Source: Monoplex corrugatus
Taxonomy: Eukaryota; Mollusca; Gastropoda; Littorinimorpha; Ranellidae
Assembly (NCBI GenBank): GCA_030674185.1
Contig: CM060307.1
Coordinates: 69,042,905-69,106,904 of the forward strand
Direction: 5' to 3'
Length of the DNA stretch: 64,000 nt
Positions within the stretch are counted from its first letter, which is position 1. Each line of letters opens with the position of its first letter. Below are positions 10,236 to 20,221 of the stretch, piece after piece. The translations under genes were made by a program, and so were the position numbers. The notes beneath the pieces are model-generated. The model saw nothing but the letters and a program-made list of their open reading frames with translations. It had not been told where the DNA came from and did no database searches.

Positions 10236-11698
10236 ATGGACAAAGACAAATCAAAAGCAGTTAAGGGATACTGGGCAGTGTCCGACAGAGTTCTACTGGT
10301 CAAATTCGGAGGCAAACCTTTTGATATCAACATCATACAGGTGTATGCACCAACATCCGCAAGTACTCAGGAAGACATCGACAACTTCTACGAAGTTTTA
10401 GAGATGGCCAAGGTCCAATGTAAATCACAGGAAGTTACAGTCATAATGGGAGATTTTAATGCTAAAGTGGGACAGGATAGGGTGGAGGATATAGTTGGAC
10501 CTCATGGCCTTGGTATACAAAACGAAAGAGGGGGGAAGCTTGTAGAATGGGCACAGGTGAATGAGTTCACAGTAGAAAACATCTGGTTTGAGCAGCCTAA
10601 CAGAAGAAAATGGACTTGGATGAGTCCAGGAGATAATACCAAAAATCAAATTGACTACATCGTGATTAACAAAAGATTTAGAAATTCTTTACTGTCAGCA
10701 AAAACACTACCAGGCGCAGACTGCAACAGTGACCACAAACCGGTAGTGGGAAGGTTTAGGCTGAAATTGAGGAAAAGGAAACAGACCAAAAGCAACATCA
10801 AACTAAACCTTGGACTCTTGAAGACAGATGAAATGACACGTCAAAAATTTAATGTACATGTTCAAAACAAATTCAGTGCTCTGGAAGACATTGGTGACAG
10901 TGAGGAACAATGGACAAAGTTGAGAAGTTCTACATGTATAAATGAAGCTTGTGAGGAAATCCCTAAGGCAAATAGAAAAGCAAAAAAGAGCTGGATGACT
11001 AATGAAATTTTGGGCCAGAAACGAGGAGATATACAGGAAGATAAAGAAATCAGGTATAGGTGCAATGAAGCTAAGGAAGCTTGGCTGAACACAAAATGCA
11101 AAGAAATAGAAGAACGACACAAAATGGATCCTCAGGGTATGTACAGACGAATTGAAGAAATTGTTCACAGGAAAAATACATGCACATCAACTGGTTGCTT
11201 AAAATCAAAAGATCGCACGCTTATCATGGAAAAAGACAAGGTATTAGACAGATGGGGAGAGTACATTAAAGACCTTTTTGAGGATGACAGAAACGAAGAA
11301 CACATCATAAAAAAGAACTTTGAAGGACCACCCATAATGAAAGATGAAGTCAGAGCAGCACTGAAAAAGATCAAACCAGGAAAAGCCCCAGGACCAGACA
11401 ACATTACTACAGAGATGATTGAAGCCCTGGAGGAATTTGGCATAGAAAAAATAACAGTCCTCCTAAATGAAATTTATGACACTGGAAAAATCCCCAAAGA
11501 TATGTCAAAATCAATTTTCATTGCACTTCCAAAGAAGACAGGGGCTATAGAATGCGAACTCCATCGCACAATCAGTTTGATGAGTCATGTAACAAAAATC
11601 CTGTTAAGAATAATCATGATGAGGACAAGGAGTAAAATCAAAAGAGAAATAGCAGAAGAACAGTGTGGATTTGTGGAGGGGAAAGGAACTATTAATGC
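10236..11698 (+). pseudogene. RTE endonuclease C-terminal part and RT N-terminal half
   Basis: One frame open for 489 codons. It begins in the endonuclease after the frameshift. Motifs seen: IIQVYAPTS, VIMGDFNAKVG (catalytic D and N), KWTWMSPGDN, NQIDYIVIN and CNSDHKPVVG (the terminal D-H pair). About 140 residues of charged linker follow, then RT fingers: a DRWGEYIKDLFED block, KIKPGKAPGPDNI and SIFIALPKKTG. A further block, CELHRTISLM, precedes QCGFVEGKGT. The frame is cut at 11699 by the inserted L2/CR1 element and stops a few bases inside it. The continuation is at 15252. Apart from that insertion this segment has no stop, which suggests the RTE copy was young when it was hit. Confidence 0.9.
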
Positions 11699-11704
11699 CA
11701 TATA
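11699..11704 (+). repeat. Target-site duplication CATATA, left copy
   Basis: CATATA here recurs at 15252-15257 on the other side of the inserted element. Joining the two sides at one copy keeps the RTE reading frame continuous, which supports a 6-bp duplication of target DNA. Confidence 0.8.
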
Positions 11705-11734
11705 ATAATATAATAATAATTACAATATTTATAT

Positions 11735-11769
11735 AGCGCAAAATCTTGATAAAATCAAATCTAAGCGCT
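11735..11769 (-). other. 3' terminal stem-loop of L2/CR1-type element
   Basis: On the minus strand AGCGC and GCGCT form an outer stem, with an inner stem TTGAT-TTT-ATCAA. An ATT-rich tail follows. LINEs of this group have short 3' stem-loops that their RT recognises. The role is inferred. The same structure ends the copies at 33.3 and 59.7 kb. Confidence 0.7.
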
Positions 11770-11771
11770 GA

Positions 11772-11815
11772 AACACACACACACGCACGTACGCACGCAC
11801 GCACACACACGCACG

Positions 11816-11862
<47 letters not shown>

Positions 11863-11875
11863 CACACACACACAC
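11772..11875 (+). repeat. (CA)n microsatellite inside LINE 3' UTR
   Basis: CA/CG-interrupted dinucleotide tract (GT on the LINE coding strand) between stop codon and terminal hairpin. The equivalent tract is present in two other copies. Confidence 0.95.
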
Positions 11876-12006
11876 GCTATAAATGGGGAGAAAGAATAAA
11901 AACAATGGAAAATTATAGAGAGCATATTATATACAATTATATATTGCAATGTGATTCCCCTCCGAGTGGAGACAGGCTGCAGAGGGGATTGAGTGAGGTC
12001 AGGATT

Positions 12007-13987
12007 TTATGCAGAGGAGAAAAGGTGAGTTTTGAGAGCGGACTTGAAGGAGACAAAAGTAGGTTGCTGACGGACTGAGAGAGGAAGTTTGTTCCAGGAG
12101 AGCGGACCAGAAACAGAGAAGGCTCGTGGATCATAGGTATTGAGCTTAGTGCGTGGAAAGCGAAAAGTCAGAGGATCGGAGGCAGAGCGGAGGGTACGTG
12201 AGGGAAGATAGATCTCAAGTAGGCTTGACAGGTAATCGGGGGGCTGCGTTATTGAGGCTTTTGTAGCACATGGTGTCTAGTTTGTACTGTATGCGCTTTG
12301 ATACAGGGAGCCAGTGAAGTTGTGCCAGGAGAGGAGATATGTGGTCAGCTTTTTTCTTTTTGAGTACAAGGCGTACAGCATTGTTTTGAATGCGCTGTAG
12401 GATGTGAATGGTGGAGGCAGGAAAACCGGACAGGAGTGAATTGCAATAGTCAATGCGAGACATTATGAAGGAGAGAACGAGTTTTGCAGTTGTTTCGACA
12501 GAGAGATACTTTCTGATCAGGCTTATACGATGGAGGTGATAGTAGCAAGATCTGGCAGTTTGAGAAACAAAGTTGTTCATGGAGAGGGTAGAGTCAATGC
12601 AGACACCAAGGTTTTTAGCTGAATCAGAAATTGGGACTGATGTGTTACATAATGGGAGAGAAAGAGGAGGCAGCTGAGAAAGTTTCTGACGGGTGCCAAT
12701 GAGGATAGCTTCTGTCTTGTCATTATTTAGCTGAAGTTTGTTGTATGTCATCCAATTTTTGATGTCCGAGTAACACTCAGTGGTGCGAGTCAGGAGGCGC
12801 TGTATATTGTCAGGTGAGTCACTGTCTTCAAGTTGGGTGTCATCAGCATAGAAGTGGTGTTTTATAGAGTGGGAGTTGATGATGGTGGACAGGGGGGAGA
12901 TGTAAAGAGTGAAAAGAACAGGGCCAAGGACAGATCCTTGTGGAACACCACAGGTCAGGTATGCAGGTTGAGAGTAAGTGCCATTGATGAGAACAGTTTG
13001 TTTTCTGTTTGATAGATAAGAAGTGAACCAGGAGAGAGCAATGTCAGATGCCAAAAGTATGATGAAGTCTAGAAAGGAGAATACCATGATGAATGGTATC
13101 AAAGGCTGCAGACAGATCAAGGAGTGTGAGGAGAGAGACTTTGCCAGTATCAGTTGCAAGGAGGAGATTGTTGAGAATGTGTAGCAAGGCAGTTTTAGTG
13201 CTATGGCACTGGCGGTAGGCTGACTGGAAAGGATTGAGGAGATTGTTGGCAGACAGGTGAGAGTTCAGTTGGTTGAGGACAACTTTTTCAAGCAGTTTTG
13301 ACAAGAAAGAGAGATTAGAGATAGGCCGGTAATTTTTCAGTTCATTTGGGTCTAAATTGTATTTCTTGAGGAGAGGGTGAACAATAGCAGACTTGAAAGA
13401 ATCTGGGACAGTTCCAGTTTGGAGAGAAGTGTTGATGATGTCAGTGATGAATGGGAGGAGAGTAGGGAGACAGTCAGAGTAGAGAGAACCTGGAAGAGGA
13501 TCCAGTTCGCAGGTTTTGAACGACATGGATATGATTGTGTTGAGAATTTCTTCTTGTGAGACTGGGGTAAGAGTAGTAAGAGGTGTGCCAGAGAAGGAAG
13601 GGTCAGGTGGGCATGGTTGACAGGGTGTCCTGTCGAGCCTGTCACGAACAGTTTGTATTTTGGTGGTGAAATACTTGGAGAATATAGATGGGAGTTCTTC
13701 ATTTGTGTGTTTTGTTGGGAGAGGTAAATCTTTTCGTGTGCCAAGGAGATGATTCATGGTTGTAAAGAGTTCTTTTGAAGAAGAGGCATTCAGGATTTTG
13801 GTTTGGAAATAGTTTGTTTTTGCAGATGCAATGAGGGTGGATACTTTTGTTTTAGAGGCTTGGAAAAGTTGCCTATGTACAGTGAGTTTGGATTTGCGCC
13901 AGCGGCGCTCTGCTCTGCGGCGGGCACGTCTTGCACAGGCAATCTCATGAGTGAGCCAGGGGGTAGGGGGCGGTCAGGTAAAAGATG
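12007..13987 (-). pseudogene. L2/CR1-type reverse transcriptase (nested copy)
   Basis: Minus-strand RT and C-terminal domain. Visible motifs: KNYRPISNLSFLSKLLEKV, an LLDLSAAFDTI motif A with its Asp, GVPQGSVLGPVLF (motif B), FYADDTQLED (motif C, YADD), NNDKTEAILIGT, KNLGVCIDSTLSM, then MSRIDYCNSLLSG and LHWLPVSKRIQYKL near the end. The frame is broken by a one-base deletion in the G-run at 13966-13970 (five here, six Cs in the other copy), a shift between about 13160 and 13045, and an extra G at 12237-12242. After the last shift the normal C-terminus can still be read to the stop at 12007-12009. The His in DTIHH replaces an Asp found in the 57.4-kb copy. Confidence 0.9.
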
Positions 13988-15195
13988 GGTTGTGGCTGGA
14001 GCATGAGTGTCCAGAAGATGGTGGAGAGTAGTGTAGAATTCATCGGCAAGGTTATGTGACTTTTCAGAAAGGAGATGGAAGGCATCAGATGAAAATGAGG
14101 AGAGGTCGATAGATTTGAGATTGCGTCGAGTCACTGTGCGCATGGTACGGGAAGGAGGAGGAATGTCAAGAGAACAGAGAATTGCAGAGTGGTCAGATGG
14201 AAGGGCTGAAGTTAGACGGGTAGAAAGAACTAAGCAGTTATCAGTAGCTGAATTGTGGTGATCACGAGAAATGATCCAGTCAAGAATGTGACCTTTTTGA
14301 CGGGTTGGTTCAGAAATGTGTTGAGTCATATTGTGATTGGACAGAGAGTTGATAATATGTCTTGTGTCATAACGGTGAGTGTTGTCATAGTGGACATTGA
14401 TGTCATCTAGAATGATGAGATTTCCAGGTAAGAGACTGTAGTAATCAAGAAGTTGATCAAAGTCAGAGAGAAACATGGATGTGGTGAGCTTGTTGGCAGA
14501 GCTAGGTGGAGGTCGATAGACACAGGAGAAGATGAGGGGTGGATTGGAAGGATACTTCAACGTGCTCGAAAGAAGGATGGGAGAAAGGCAGAGACTGCGA
14601 GAAAGACAGGCGGGAATGGAGTGAGTCGTTGTAGAGGATGGCGATACCACCACCTCGGGATGAGCGATGGAAAGAAGCAAGCCTGTAACCACTCGGTCAC
14701 ATGTATAGGTTCATGACCAAGGGGGTTAAGCCATGTTTCGGTGATAAAAGCAATGTCAACATGCTCATCTGCGATAAAGTCAGCAATGACATCAGCTTTG
14801 CCATCAGTGCATGTTGACTGAGCGTTAAAAAGGCATAGTTTCAGTTTATCACAATGCGGCGGCCGAGGTGGAGACGAAGGCAGCACCGACGGGACAGAAG
14901 ACGAAGGCGACACCAGCGGGGCAGAAGACGAAGGCAGCAACGACGGGACAGAAGACGAAGGAGGCACCAGCGGGACAGAAGACAAAGGCAGCACCAGCGG
15001 GACAGAAGACGAGGGCAGCGCCGGCGGGACAGAAGACGAAAGCGGCACCGGCGGGACAGAAGGCGAAGGCGGCACCGGCGGGACAGAAGGCGAAGGCGAA
15101 GACGGCAGAGGAGGAGACGAAGTTTGCAGCAGCAAGGTCGAGTGCAGGGGCAGTGGAGGAGACGAAGAAGCAGAAGAGTGGTGTCGGACTGGCAC
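13988..15195 (-). pseudogene. L2/CR1-type ORF: repeat-rich N-terminus and endonuclease
   Basis: Minus strand. It starts at an ATG at 15195, runs through a Pro/Ser/Val-rich stretch made by a 27-bp tandem repeat, then enters an AP-type endonuclease: LKLCLFNAQST, VDIAFITETWL (the catalytic Glu), later PPLIFSCVYRPP, LDDINVHYDN, HILDWIISRD and PSDHSAILCSLD (terminal D-H). A frameshift between about 14690 and 14557 separates the first two motifs from the others. The DIN in place of the usual GDFN-type motif may be a decay mutation. Endonuclease function is target nicking. Pseudogene in this copy. Confidence 0.85.
14871..15110 (+). repeat. 27-bp tandem repeat (VNTR) within LINE coding region
   Basis: About 8-9 copies of a 27-bp unit of the form GACGAAGGCAGCACC followed by AGCGGGACAGAA, with substitutions but almost constant length. 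On the LINE coding strand each unit gives a 9-residue Pro/Ser/Val-rich repeat. Because 27 is a multiple of three, other frames are also open here. That explains the spurious basic (QRRDRRRR) and Gln/Ala-rich frames. Confidence 0.9.
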
Positions 15196-15251
15196 AGCAG
15201 GAGGCAGATTGTGCCAAAGTCGGTGGAGACGTCCACCACGACAGGATCGCG

Positions 15252-16383
15252 CATATACATCCTAAGAACTATCATAGAGAGGTCAGTTGAGATGAATATG
15301 GATTTGTATTTATGCTTTGTTGACTATACCAAGGCTTTCGATCGGGTACGACATGAAGAATTGATCAACCAACTGGAGAGACTCAATGTCGATGGAAAAG
15401 ATCTACGAATAATCAGGAATATGTACTGGGAACAAACAGCTGCAAGGAGAATAGAAAACAATATAAGCTCTTTTCAAAACATCAAAAGAGGAGTCAGACA
15501 GGGTTGTGTTTTGTCACCAGATCTGTTTTCACTATATAGCGAAAACATCATGAGAAACCTAGAAGAAGACCCTGGATTAAAGGTTGGAGGGAAAATGATA
15601 AACAACATTCGGTACGCAGATGACACCGTGCTAATTGCAGAAAATGAAAGGGACCTACAAAACCTTGTGAATATACTAGAAACAGAAAGCAAAGGTAAGG
15701 GGTTGGAACTAAACAGCAAGAAGACTGAAGTCATGGTGATCAGTAAAAAACATGAAATCCCCTCATGCAAAATAACAGCAAATGGCACAACCTTGACACA
15801 GGTTAATAAGTTCAAATACCTGGGAACGGTCATTTCATCAGACGGCAGATGCACATCGGAAATAGCTGGCAGAATCGGCCAAGCCAAAACAGCATTCAAG
15901 AAGATGACAAGCATTCTTACCAACAAATGCCTATCAATTAACATCAGAAAGAGAGTCCTTGAGTGTTATATAGAACCAATACTGTTGTACGGATGCGAGA
16001 CGTGGACAGTCAGCAAGCAAAGCCAGAGCAGGATTGAGGCAGCCGAGATGTGGTTTCTCAGAATGTTGAGAGTACCATGGACAGCAAAGAAAACAAACGA
16101 GACAGTCTTGATGGAGGCAGACACAAGTCGATCACTGTTAAGGAAGATTAGGAAAAGACAAACAACATTTATAGGCCATTTTATGAGGAAGGGGGATTTG
16201 GAGCACATGGTCACAACGGGAAAGCTGGAGGGAAAGACAGCACCGGGTAGACCCAGGGAGAGAATGCTGGACGGACTTGCAGAGTGGCTGGGGATGAAGA
16301 GGGTGGGGGAGATGCTGGGTGCAACGAGAGATAGAGATGGTTGGAAGTCCATGGTCGCCAACGCCATGCGGCAGGGCACCTGA
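15252..16383 (+). pseudogene. RTE reverse transcriptase, C-terminal half
   Basis: Continuation of the RTE RT after the insertion, open to the TGA at 16381-16383. Motifs in order: RTIIERSVEMNMDLYLCFVD, YTKAFDRVRHEE (motif A Asp), RGVRQGCVLSPDLFSLYSE (motif B), IRYADDTVLIAE (motif C, YADD intact), LELNSKKTEVMV, KYLGTVISSDG, then ECYIEPILLYGCETWTV, MLRVPWTAKKTNE and GRPRERMLDGLAEWLG. It ends AMRQGT-stop, and the stop codon is part of the CACCTGATGATGATGAT tail. This half has no internal stop. Together with 10236-11698 the RT frame was essentially intact before the insertion. Confidence 0.92.
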
Positions 16384-16395
16384 TGATGATGATCT

Positions 16396-16991
16396 TTGAA
16401 AGGTGTACCGCCTTCACAGAAAGAAGAGATTGACTTCAGCTTTAAGTACAATACGGACAGGAAGCTAATTATCACCATGAACCAGATCTTCAACAAAGTG
16501 ATCAGCATTTTTATTTAAAGCAGCATATGAGACGGATTCCTAACTTTTTTGGCGTCTGCCAAGGCTGGTTTTTCTTCCGAAACTTTTCATCATTTGACTG
16601 GAGCAGATAATGTTAAAGGTATCGGAACACCACACCGAAGCTGATGATGGCATTGGTAAATCTGACAGATTTAATATCTCTGATTGATTTAATATCTCGA
16701 TATGATCAAACAAGCTCAAAGTCCCAGACAGGACTGCGTGCAAAAATGATCAATGTAATGACAACATAAGAGTATCTGTGTGGTACATATCCAAAAATAT
16801 GCGACTGCGATCAAACGCTCTGGAAAAAATGCAATTTTGATCTACAATAGATGAACAAGGCAGTGAGTATTCCTGGGGATATAAAAGTGGCAGTGACATA
16901 ACTGGACAAATAAACCCAAAAAATATACTTTGGAGACTCTTTGTTGTATAAATGAGGGAACACCTGAATCAGCTGCTTATGTAAAAAGTGC
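16396..16991. other. Stretch without recognisable feature
   Basis: Unique sequence after the RTE tail, with a short repeated TTTAATATCTC near 16671 and 16688. No gene supported. Confidence 0.5.
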
Positions 16992-17209
16992 CATGTGCTG
17001 AATTTTGATGTCAAGCAGTTTGCCCTTGAAAAGTCTGATGTACCGAATTTTGACTGTCAAGCAGTTTGCCCCTGAAAAGTCTGATGTGCTGAATTTTGAC
17101 TGTCAAGCAGTTTGCCCCTAAAGAGTCTAATGTACTGAATTTCGACTGTCAAGCAGTTTGCCCCTGAAAAGTCTGATGTACTGAATTTCGACTGTCAAGC
17201 AGTTTGCCC
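16992..17209 (+). repeat. 46-bp minisatellite, about 4.7 copies
   Basis: Tandem unit of 46 bp containing GTCAAGCAGTTTGCCC and CTGAAAAGTCTGATGT, with 1-3 substitutions per copy. The first copy is one base short. Not CRISPR-like: there are no unique spacers and the context is eukaryotic. Confidence 0.95.
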
Positions 17210-17224
17210 AGTAATCAGTGGTCA

Positions 17225-17510
17225 CTGGGGCTCGCTGGTTCTTGTGACAGAGCTGTGGGTTCAGAACCTTACATCTACAGTTCACTTCTATCAATCAACA
17301 TTAGAATCGTCTTGTTCACTGCACATCCTAATCAATGTTCCAGTCATTCAGGGCATAGTCTCCACCCGCCCCACATTTAACCATTCCAATATCTTGCCAG
17401 TGCTTAGGGTTCTGTGCCGGGTCAAGGCATATCTGCATTGAGCACATATGGAATTGTCTGAGTGTAATGAAGCCTCTGGAACAAACTTCAAATAGCAAAG
17501 TGTATCAATG
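17225..17510 (+). repeat. Dispersed SINE-like repeat family W, copy 2
   Basis: Recognised by ATCTTGCCAGTGCTTAGGG, GTCAAGGCATATCTGCATTGAG and TGGAATTGTCTGAGTGTAATG in the same order as copies 1 and 4. The head is diverged. Confidence 0.6.
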
Positions 17511-17750
17511 GTTTCTAAGAGATGTGCCTGTGTATACTTTGTCTTCTGTTGATAACCGTGATGACAAAACAGAAAAAAATCCTCGGTCAGCTGTGGGGCA
17601 AATAATGGACATTGGTTATTGATGTAAACATGATCTGTTTACTCTATCTTTATACGTGATTCAAAGGCTGTTTTTGTTTGTTTGCTTCATAGGATGTTGA
17701 GAATAGTGCTAACTTATCCAGGTTTCTTGTTGATCTGTGTGGGTCATATA

Positions 17751-17751
<1 letters not shown>

Positions 17752-17825
<74 letters not shown>
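17752..17825 (+). repeat. (GT)n microsatellite
   Basis: About 74 bp pure GT, joined almost directly to a tiny RTE 3' end. Confidence 0.97.
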
Positions 17826-17826
<1 letters not shown>

Positions 17827-17827
17827 A

Positions 17828-17886
17828 GGGCCCTGATCGCCAACACCATACGGCAGGGCACTTGATGATGATGATGATGATGATGT
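17828..17886 (+). mobile_element. Minimal RTE 3'-end remnant with (GAT)n tail
   Basis: About 35 bp matching the last codons of the RTE element (CGCCAACACCATACGGCAGG, then GCACTTGATGATG) followed by (GAT)7-like tail. Consistent with an extremely 5'-truncated insertion, the usual fate of LINE copies. Confidence 0.8.
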
Positions 17887-18807
17887 GTGTGTGTTGGGGG
17901 GGGGGGAGGGATGGTATGTTTGTATGTGAGTGTGAGTAACTGAGAGAGAATATGAGGAAGAAAATGTAATGCATCACTTCTTTGTATCTTATTTCACATC
18001 TTCATTCAGGTTTAAAGCCCAACCACAAACAGGATTTATAAGGCCATTAAGTGTATACCAAGCAACAAGAAAAACTTTAGCATGCAAACTCAAATCAGCC
18101 AAGTTAGGTCTGACTTTGCATGGGGAATACACGACGGAAGCAAGTCTAGTTGTCCGCTTTGCCTGTACTGTCCTCCAGCGAATACTATGTCTGAACGATC
18201 AGACTGATGACACTATTGATATGTCTTCTAATGCTGAAAAGGGTGTCTGGACTAATCCGTCTAGTCGTACTCTGGAGGACACAGACAAGACTCAGATTCT
18301 ATTAGGCTTCACTGAAAATCATCGTCGTGAAGACGCTTTCGTGTTGTCCTACTTCTTTGGAAAACTTTTGTTTTCATTAACTGTTGCAATCTCTTTTCGT
18401 GGAGTTCTTGATCTCCAAAGTTCGTCTACTGGCTAATCGTTAATCTGTAAGTGAACGCAATGGAGAAAATGAGGAGTCTGACCAAATGGTGAACCGTTGG
18501 TCGACTTGTTTGGTGTCTATATCAGTACTGTTGTCATGAAAACAATTACGACTTTTGTTGACGATTTTCCTCTGAACCCCACACTGTTTCGCAGTCATCT
18601 ATCAGATATTCAGCTCTTTTGTGTTATTATTGCAATAATAGAAAAATGGTTGTCCGGAAGAATGCACTGAGAAGCTCAAGAAGTAATACTCTGAGATCAA
18701 TCCCTATACTTCAACAGGAAAACTAAAGTAAGCACTGATGTATTTGCTGTCATTTTTATGCTGTTTATCGTTCTGGTGGTGGCAGAATTGAGAGAAGCAT
18801 ACGCTGG
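17887..18807. other. Stretch with one unassigned open frame
   Basis: Contains a G-run (17896-17906) and a 155-codon frame at 17969-18436 with no recognisable domain, signal or repeat. I do not call it a gene because there is no supporting context. Confidence 0.4.
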
Positions 18808-19552
18808 ACCTTGTGAATACACTAGAAATAGAAGCAAAGGTAAGGGATTGGAACTAAAGCAAGAAGACTGAAGTCATGGTGATCAGTAACAAAAAAACAT
18901 GAAATCCCCTCATGCAAAATAACAGCAAATAGCACTACCCTTGAGACAGGTTGATAAGTTTGAATACCTGGGAACGATTATTTCACCAGACGGCAGATGC
19001 ACATCAGAAATAGCCAGCAGAATCGGCCAAGCCAAAACAGCATTCAAGAAGATGAAAAGCATTCTTACCAACAAACGCCTATCAATTAACATCAGGAAGA
19101 GAGTTCTTGAATGTTATATAGAACCAATACTGTTGTACGGTTGCGAGGTGTGGACAGTCAACAAGCAAAGCCAGAACAAGATTGAGGCAGCCGAGATGTG
19201 GTTTCTAAGAAGAATGTTGAGAGTTCCATGGACAGCAAAGAAAACAAACGAGACAGTCTTGATGGAGGCAGACACAAGTAGATCATCCATAAGGAAGATT
19301 AGGAAAAGACAGGCAACATTCATAGGCCATTTTATGAGGAAAGGGGAATGGGAGCACCTGGTCACAACGGGAAAGCTGGAGGGAAAGAGAGCACCGGGTA
19401 GAACCAGGGAGAAGATACTAGACGGACTTGCAGAGTGGCTGGGGACAGGGAGGGTGGAAGAGATGCTTGAGGCAACAAGTGACAGAGACAGATGGAAGTC
19501 CATAATCGCCAACGCCATGCGGCAAGGCACCTGATAATGATGATGATGATAT
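18808..19552 (+). mobile_element. 5'-truncated RTE copy
   Basis: Starts within the RT after motif C (CCTTGTGAATACACTAG) and runs to the 3' tail CACCTGATAATGATGATGAT. From 18941 a 197-codon frame is open: FEYLGTIISPDGRCTSE, ECYIEPILLYGCEVWTVN, RRMLRVPWTAKKTNE, and GRTREKILDGLAEWLG ending AMRQGT. The upstream 130 bp carries small indels. Non-functional because the catalytic motifs are absent. Confidence 0.9.
18941..19534 (+). pseudogene. RTE RT C-terminal fragment
   Basis: Open frame of 197 codons covering only the region after the polymerase active site, the connection/C-terminal part of RTE RT. It lacks motifs A-C and the endonuclease, so no enzymatic role is possible. The nominal ATG is internal to the original protein. 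Sequence is close to the 15.3-16.4 kb copy. Confidence 0.88.
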
Positions 19553-19729
19553 GCTGGACCGTCCAGACGTGACGAATACCTACTAAATGATTTCTGATTT
19601 CAATTTTCCTCGCTTCTGTTTCCATATCTTTCTCATTTTTCATATCGTAAAAGACAAAGGAAAAAGAAAAACAAAAGACCAGTCAAGAAGGACATTGTGA
19701 CATTAAGAAAAAGAGAAACAGAAAAAGGG

Positions 19730-19813
19730 ATCTATATCCCGGTATGCAACTGAGGTGCATGAATATCTATAATCTATATCCCGGTATGCAACTGAGGTGC
19801 ATGAATATCTATA
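19730..19813 (+). repeat. Perfect 42-bp tandem duplication
   Basis: Two identical adjacent units (19730-19771, 19772-19813) containing CCCGGTATGCAACTGAGGTG. The lack of differences implies a recent event. Confidence 0.95.
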
Positions 19814-19924
19814 TCTATCTATACATAGGCTATATATATATATGTGTGTGTGTGTCCTTTCTCTGTGTTATCAACTTTTCTTTTTATCTTTACAAATAGA
19901 TTTTCAGCCACGAGTGTGCTGGAT

Positions 19925-20160
19925 TGTGGGTGAGACATCTATTTGAGGTCTTTTTTGTCTTGCATTCAATCCCTTTCTGTAACATGAAAACTGGCCTGCT
20001 CGCTGTCTGTCTTATTAAAACATTCTGGAGGTGTCAGCTTAATGTTTCATAGGTCCTGTTTTCCTTTCTACTCCCTCTCCCCCACCTACTTCAAAACATT
20101 GCCAGCGCATAACGTTTCAGCTTCAGCATCAAGATAGCGTCTTTTTTTTTTGTCTTTTTT
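19925..20160 (+). repeat. Dispersed SINE-like repeat family W, copy 3
   Basis: Contains the GTGTCAGCTTAATGTTTCATAG block, CTACTCCCTCTCCCCC and AAACATTGCCAGCGCATA in family order, truncated before the family's GAATTGTC block. A T-run follows at 20142-20163. Confidence 0.6.
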
Positions 20161-20221
20161 TTTCGTTTCCGGGTCTTGTAAGATGGTCTGCGTAGATCAT
20201 ATGCGTATGGCTGGTGTATGC

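Larger units (their letters stand above)
11705..15251 (-). mobile_element. L2/CR1-type non-LTR retrotransposon nested in RTE RT gene
   Basis: A 3.55-kb LINE on the minus strand, inserted in the RT frame of the RTE copy. Its 3' end (left side) has an ATT-rich tail abutting the target duplication, a GCGC-stem hairpin (11735-11769) and a (CA/GT)n tract (11772-11875). Coding sequence runs from about 15195 down to a stop at 12007-12009: proline/serine-rich repeats, endonuclease, RT, and the C-terminal LHWLPV...YKLDTMCYKSLN region typical of the CR1/L2 group. Several single-base frameshifts make it inactive. Over 160 aligned RT residues I count five differences from the copy at 57.4-59.8 kb, so the family was recently active. 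Assignment between CR1 and L2 is uncertain. Confidence 0.9.
9588..16395 (+). mobile_element. RTE-clade non-LTR retrotransposon, longest copy, interrupted
   Basis: A copy-and-paste LINE with an AP-type endonuclease and a reverse transcriptase, ending in a short 3' tail GGCACCTGATGATGATGAT. Parts in order: candidate HDV-like ribozyme (9588-9675), 5' region with a perfect hairpin (9930-9948), endonuclease (10023 to about 10770), linker and RT motifs 0-2 to 11698, an inserted foreign element (11705-15251), the rest of the RT and C-terminal region (15252-16383), and the (GAT)n-like tail. The tail type, the WNIRT...YAPT...GDFNA...SDHKPVV endonuclease and the GRPRE C-terminal motif fit the RTE clade. 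The endonuclease half is often annotated as 'craniofacial development protein 2-like' in animal genomes. The 5' boundary follows from the ribozyme model. No target duplication of this element was recognised. Confidence 0.88.

Noticed and set aside
14854..15290. Basic (QRRDRRRR) and Gln/Ala-rich plus-strand frames
   Set aside because: Shadow frames of the 27-bp repeat in the minus-strand LINE ORF. The apparent fusion to the RTE RT at 15252 is an artefact of the nested insertion.
16380..16410. CTGATGA...GAAA resembling a hammerhead ribozyme core
   Set aside because: No stem II or flanking helices. The CTGATGATG is the ordinary RTE tail.
16992..17209. Regular repeats that could suggest a CRISPR array
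   Set aside because: Head-to-tail 46-bp units with no unique spacers in a eukaryotic repeat context.
17969..18436. 155-codon open frame as a gene
   Set aside because: No domain, signal, splice context or conservation evidence visible. Length is within chance for this much sequence.
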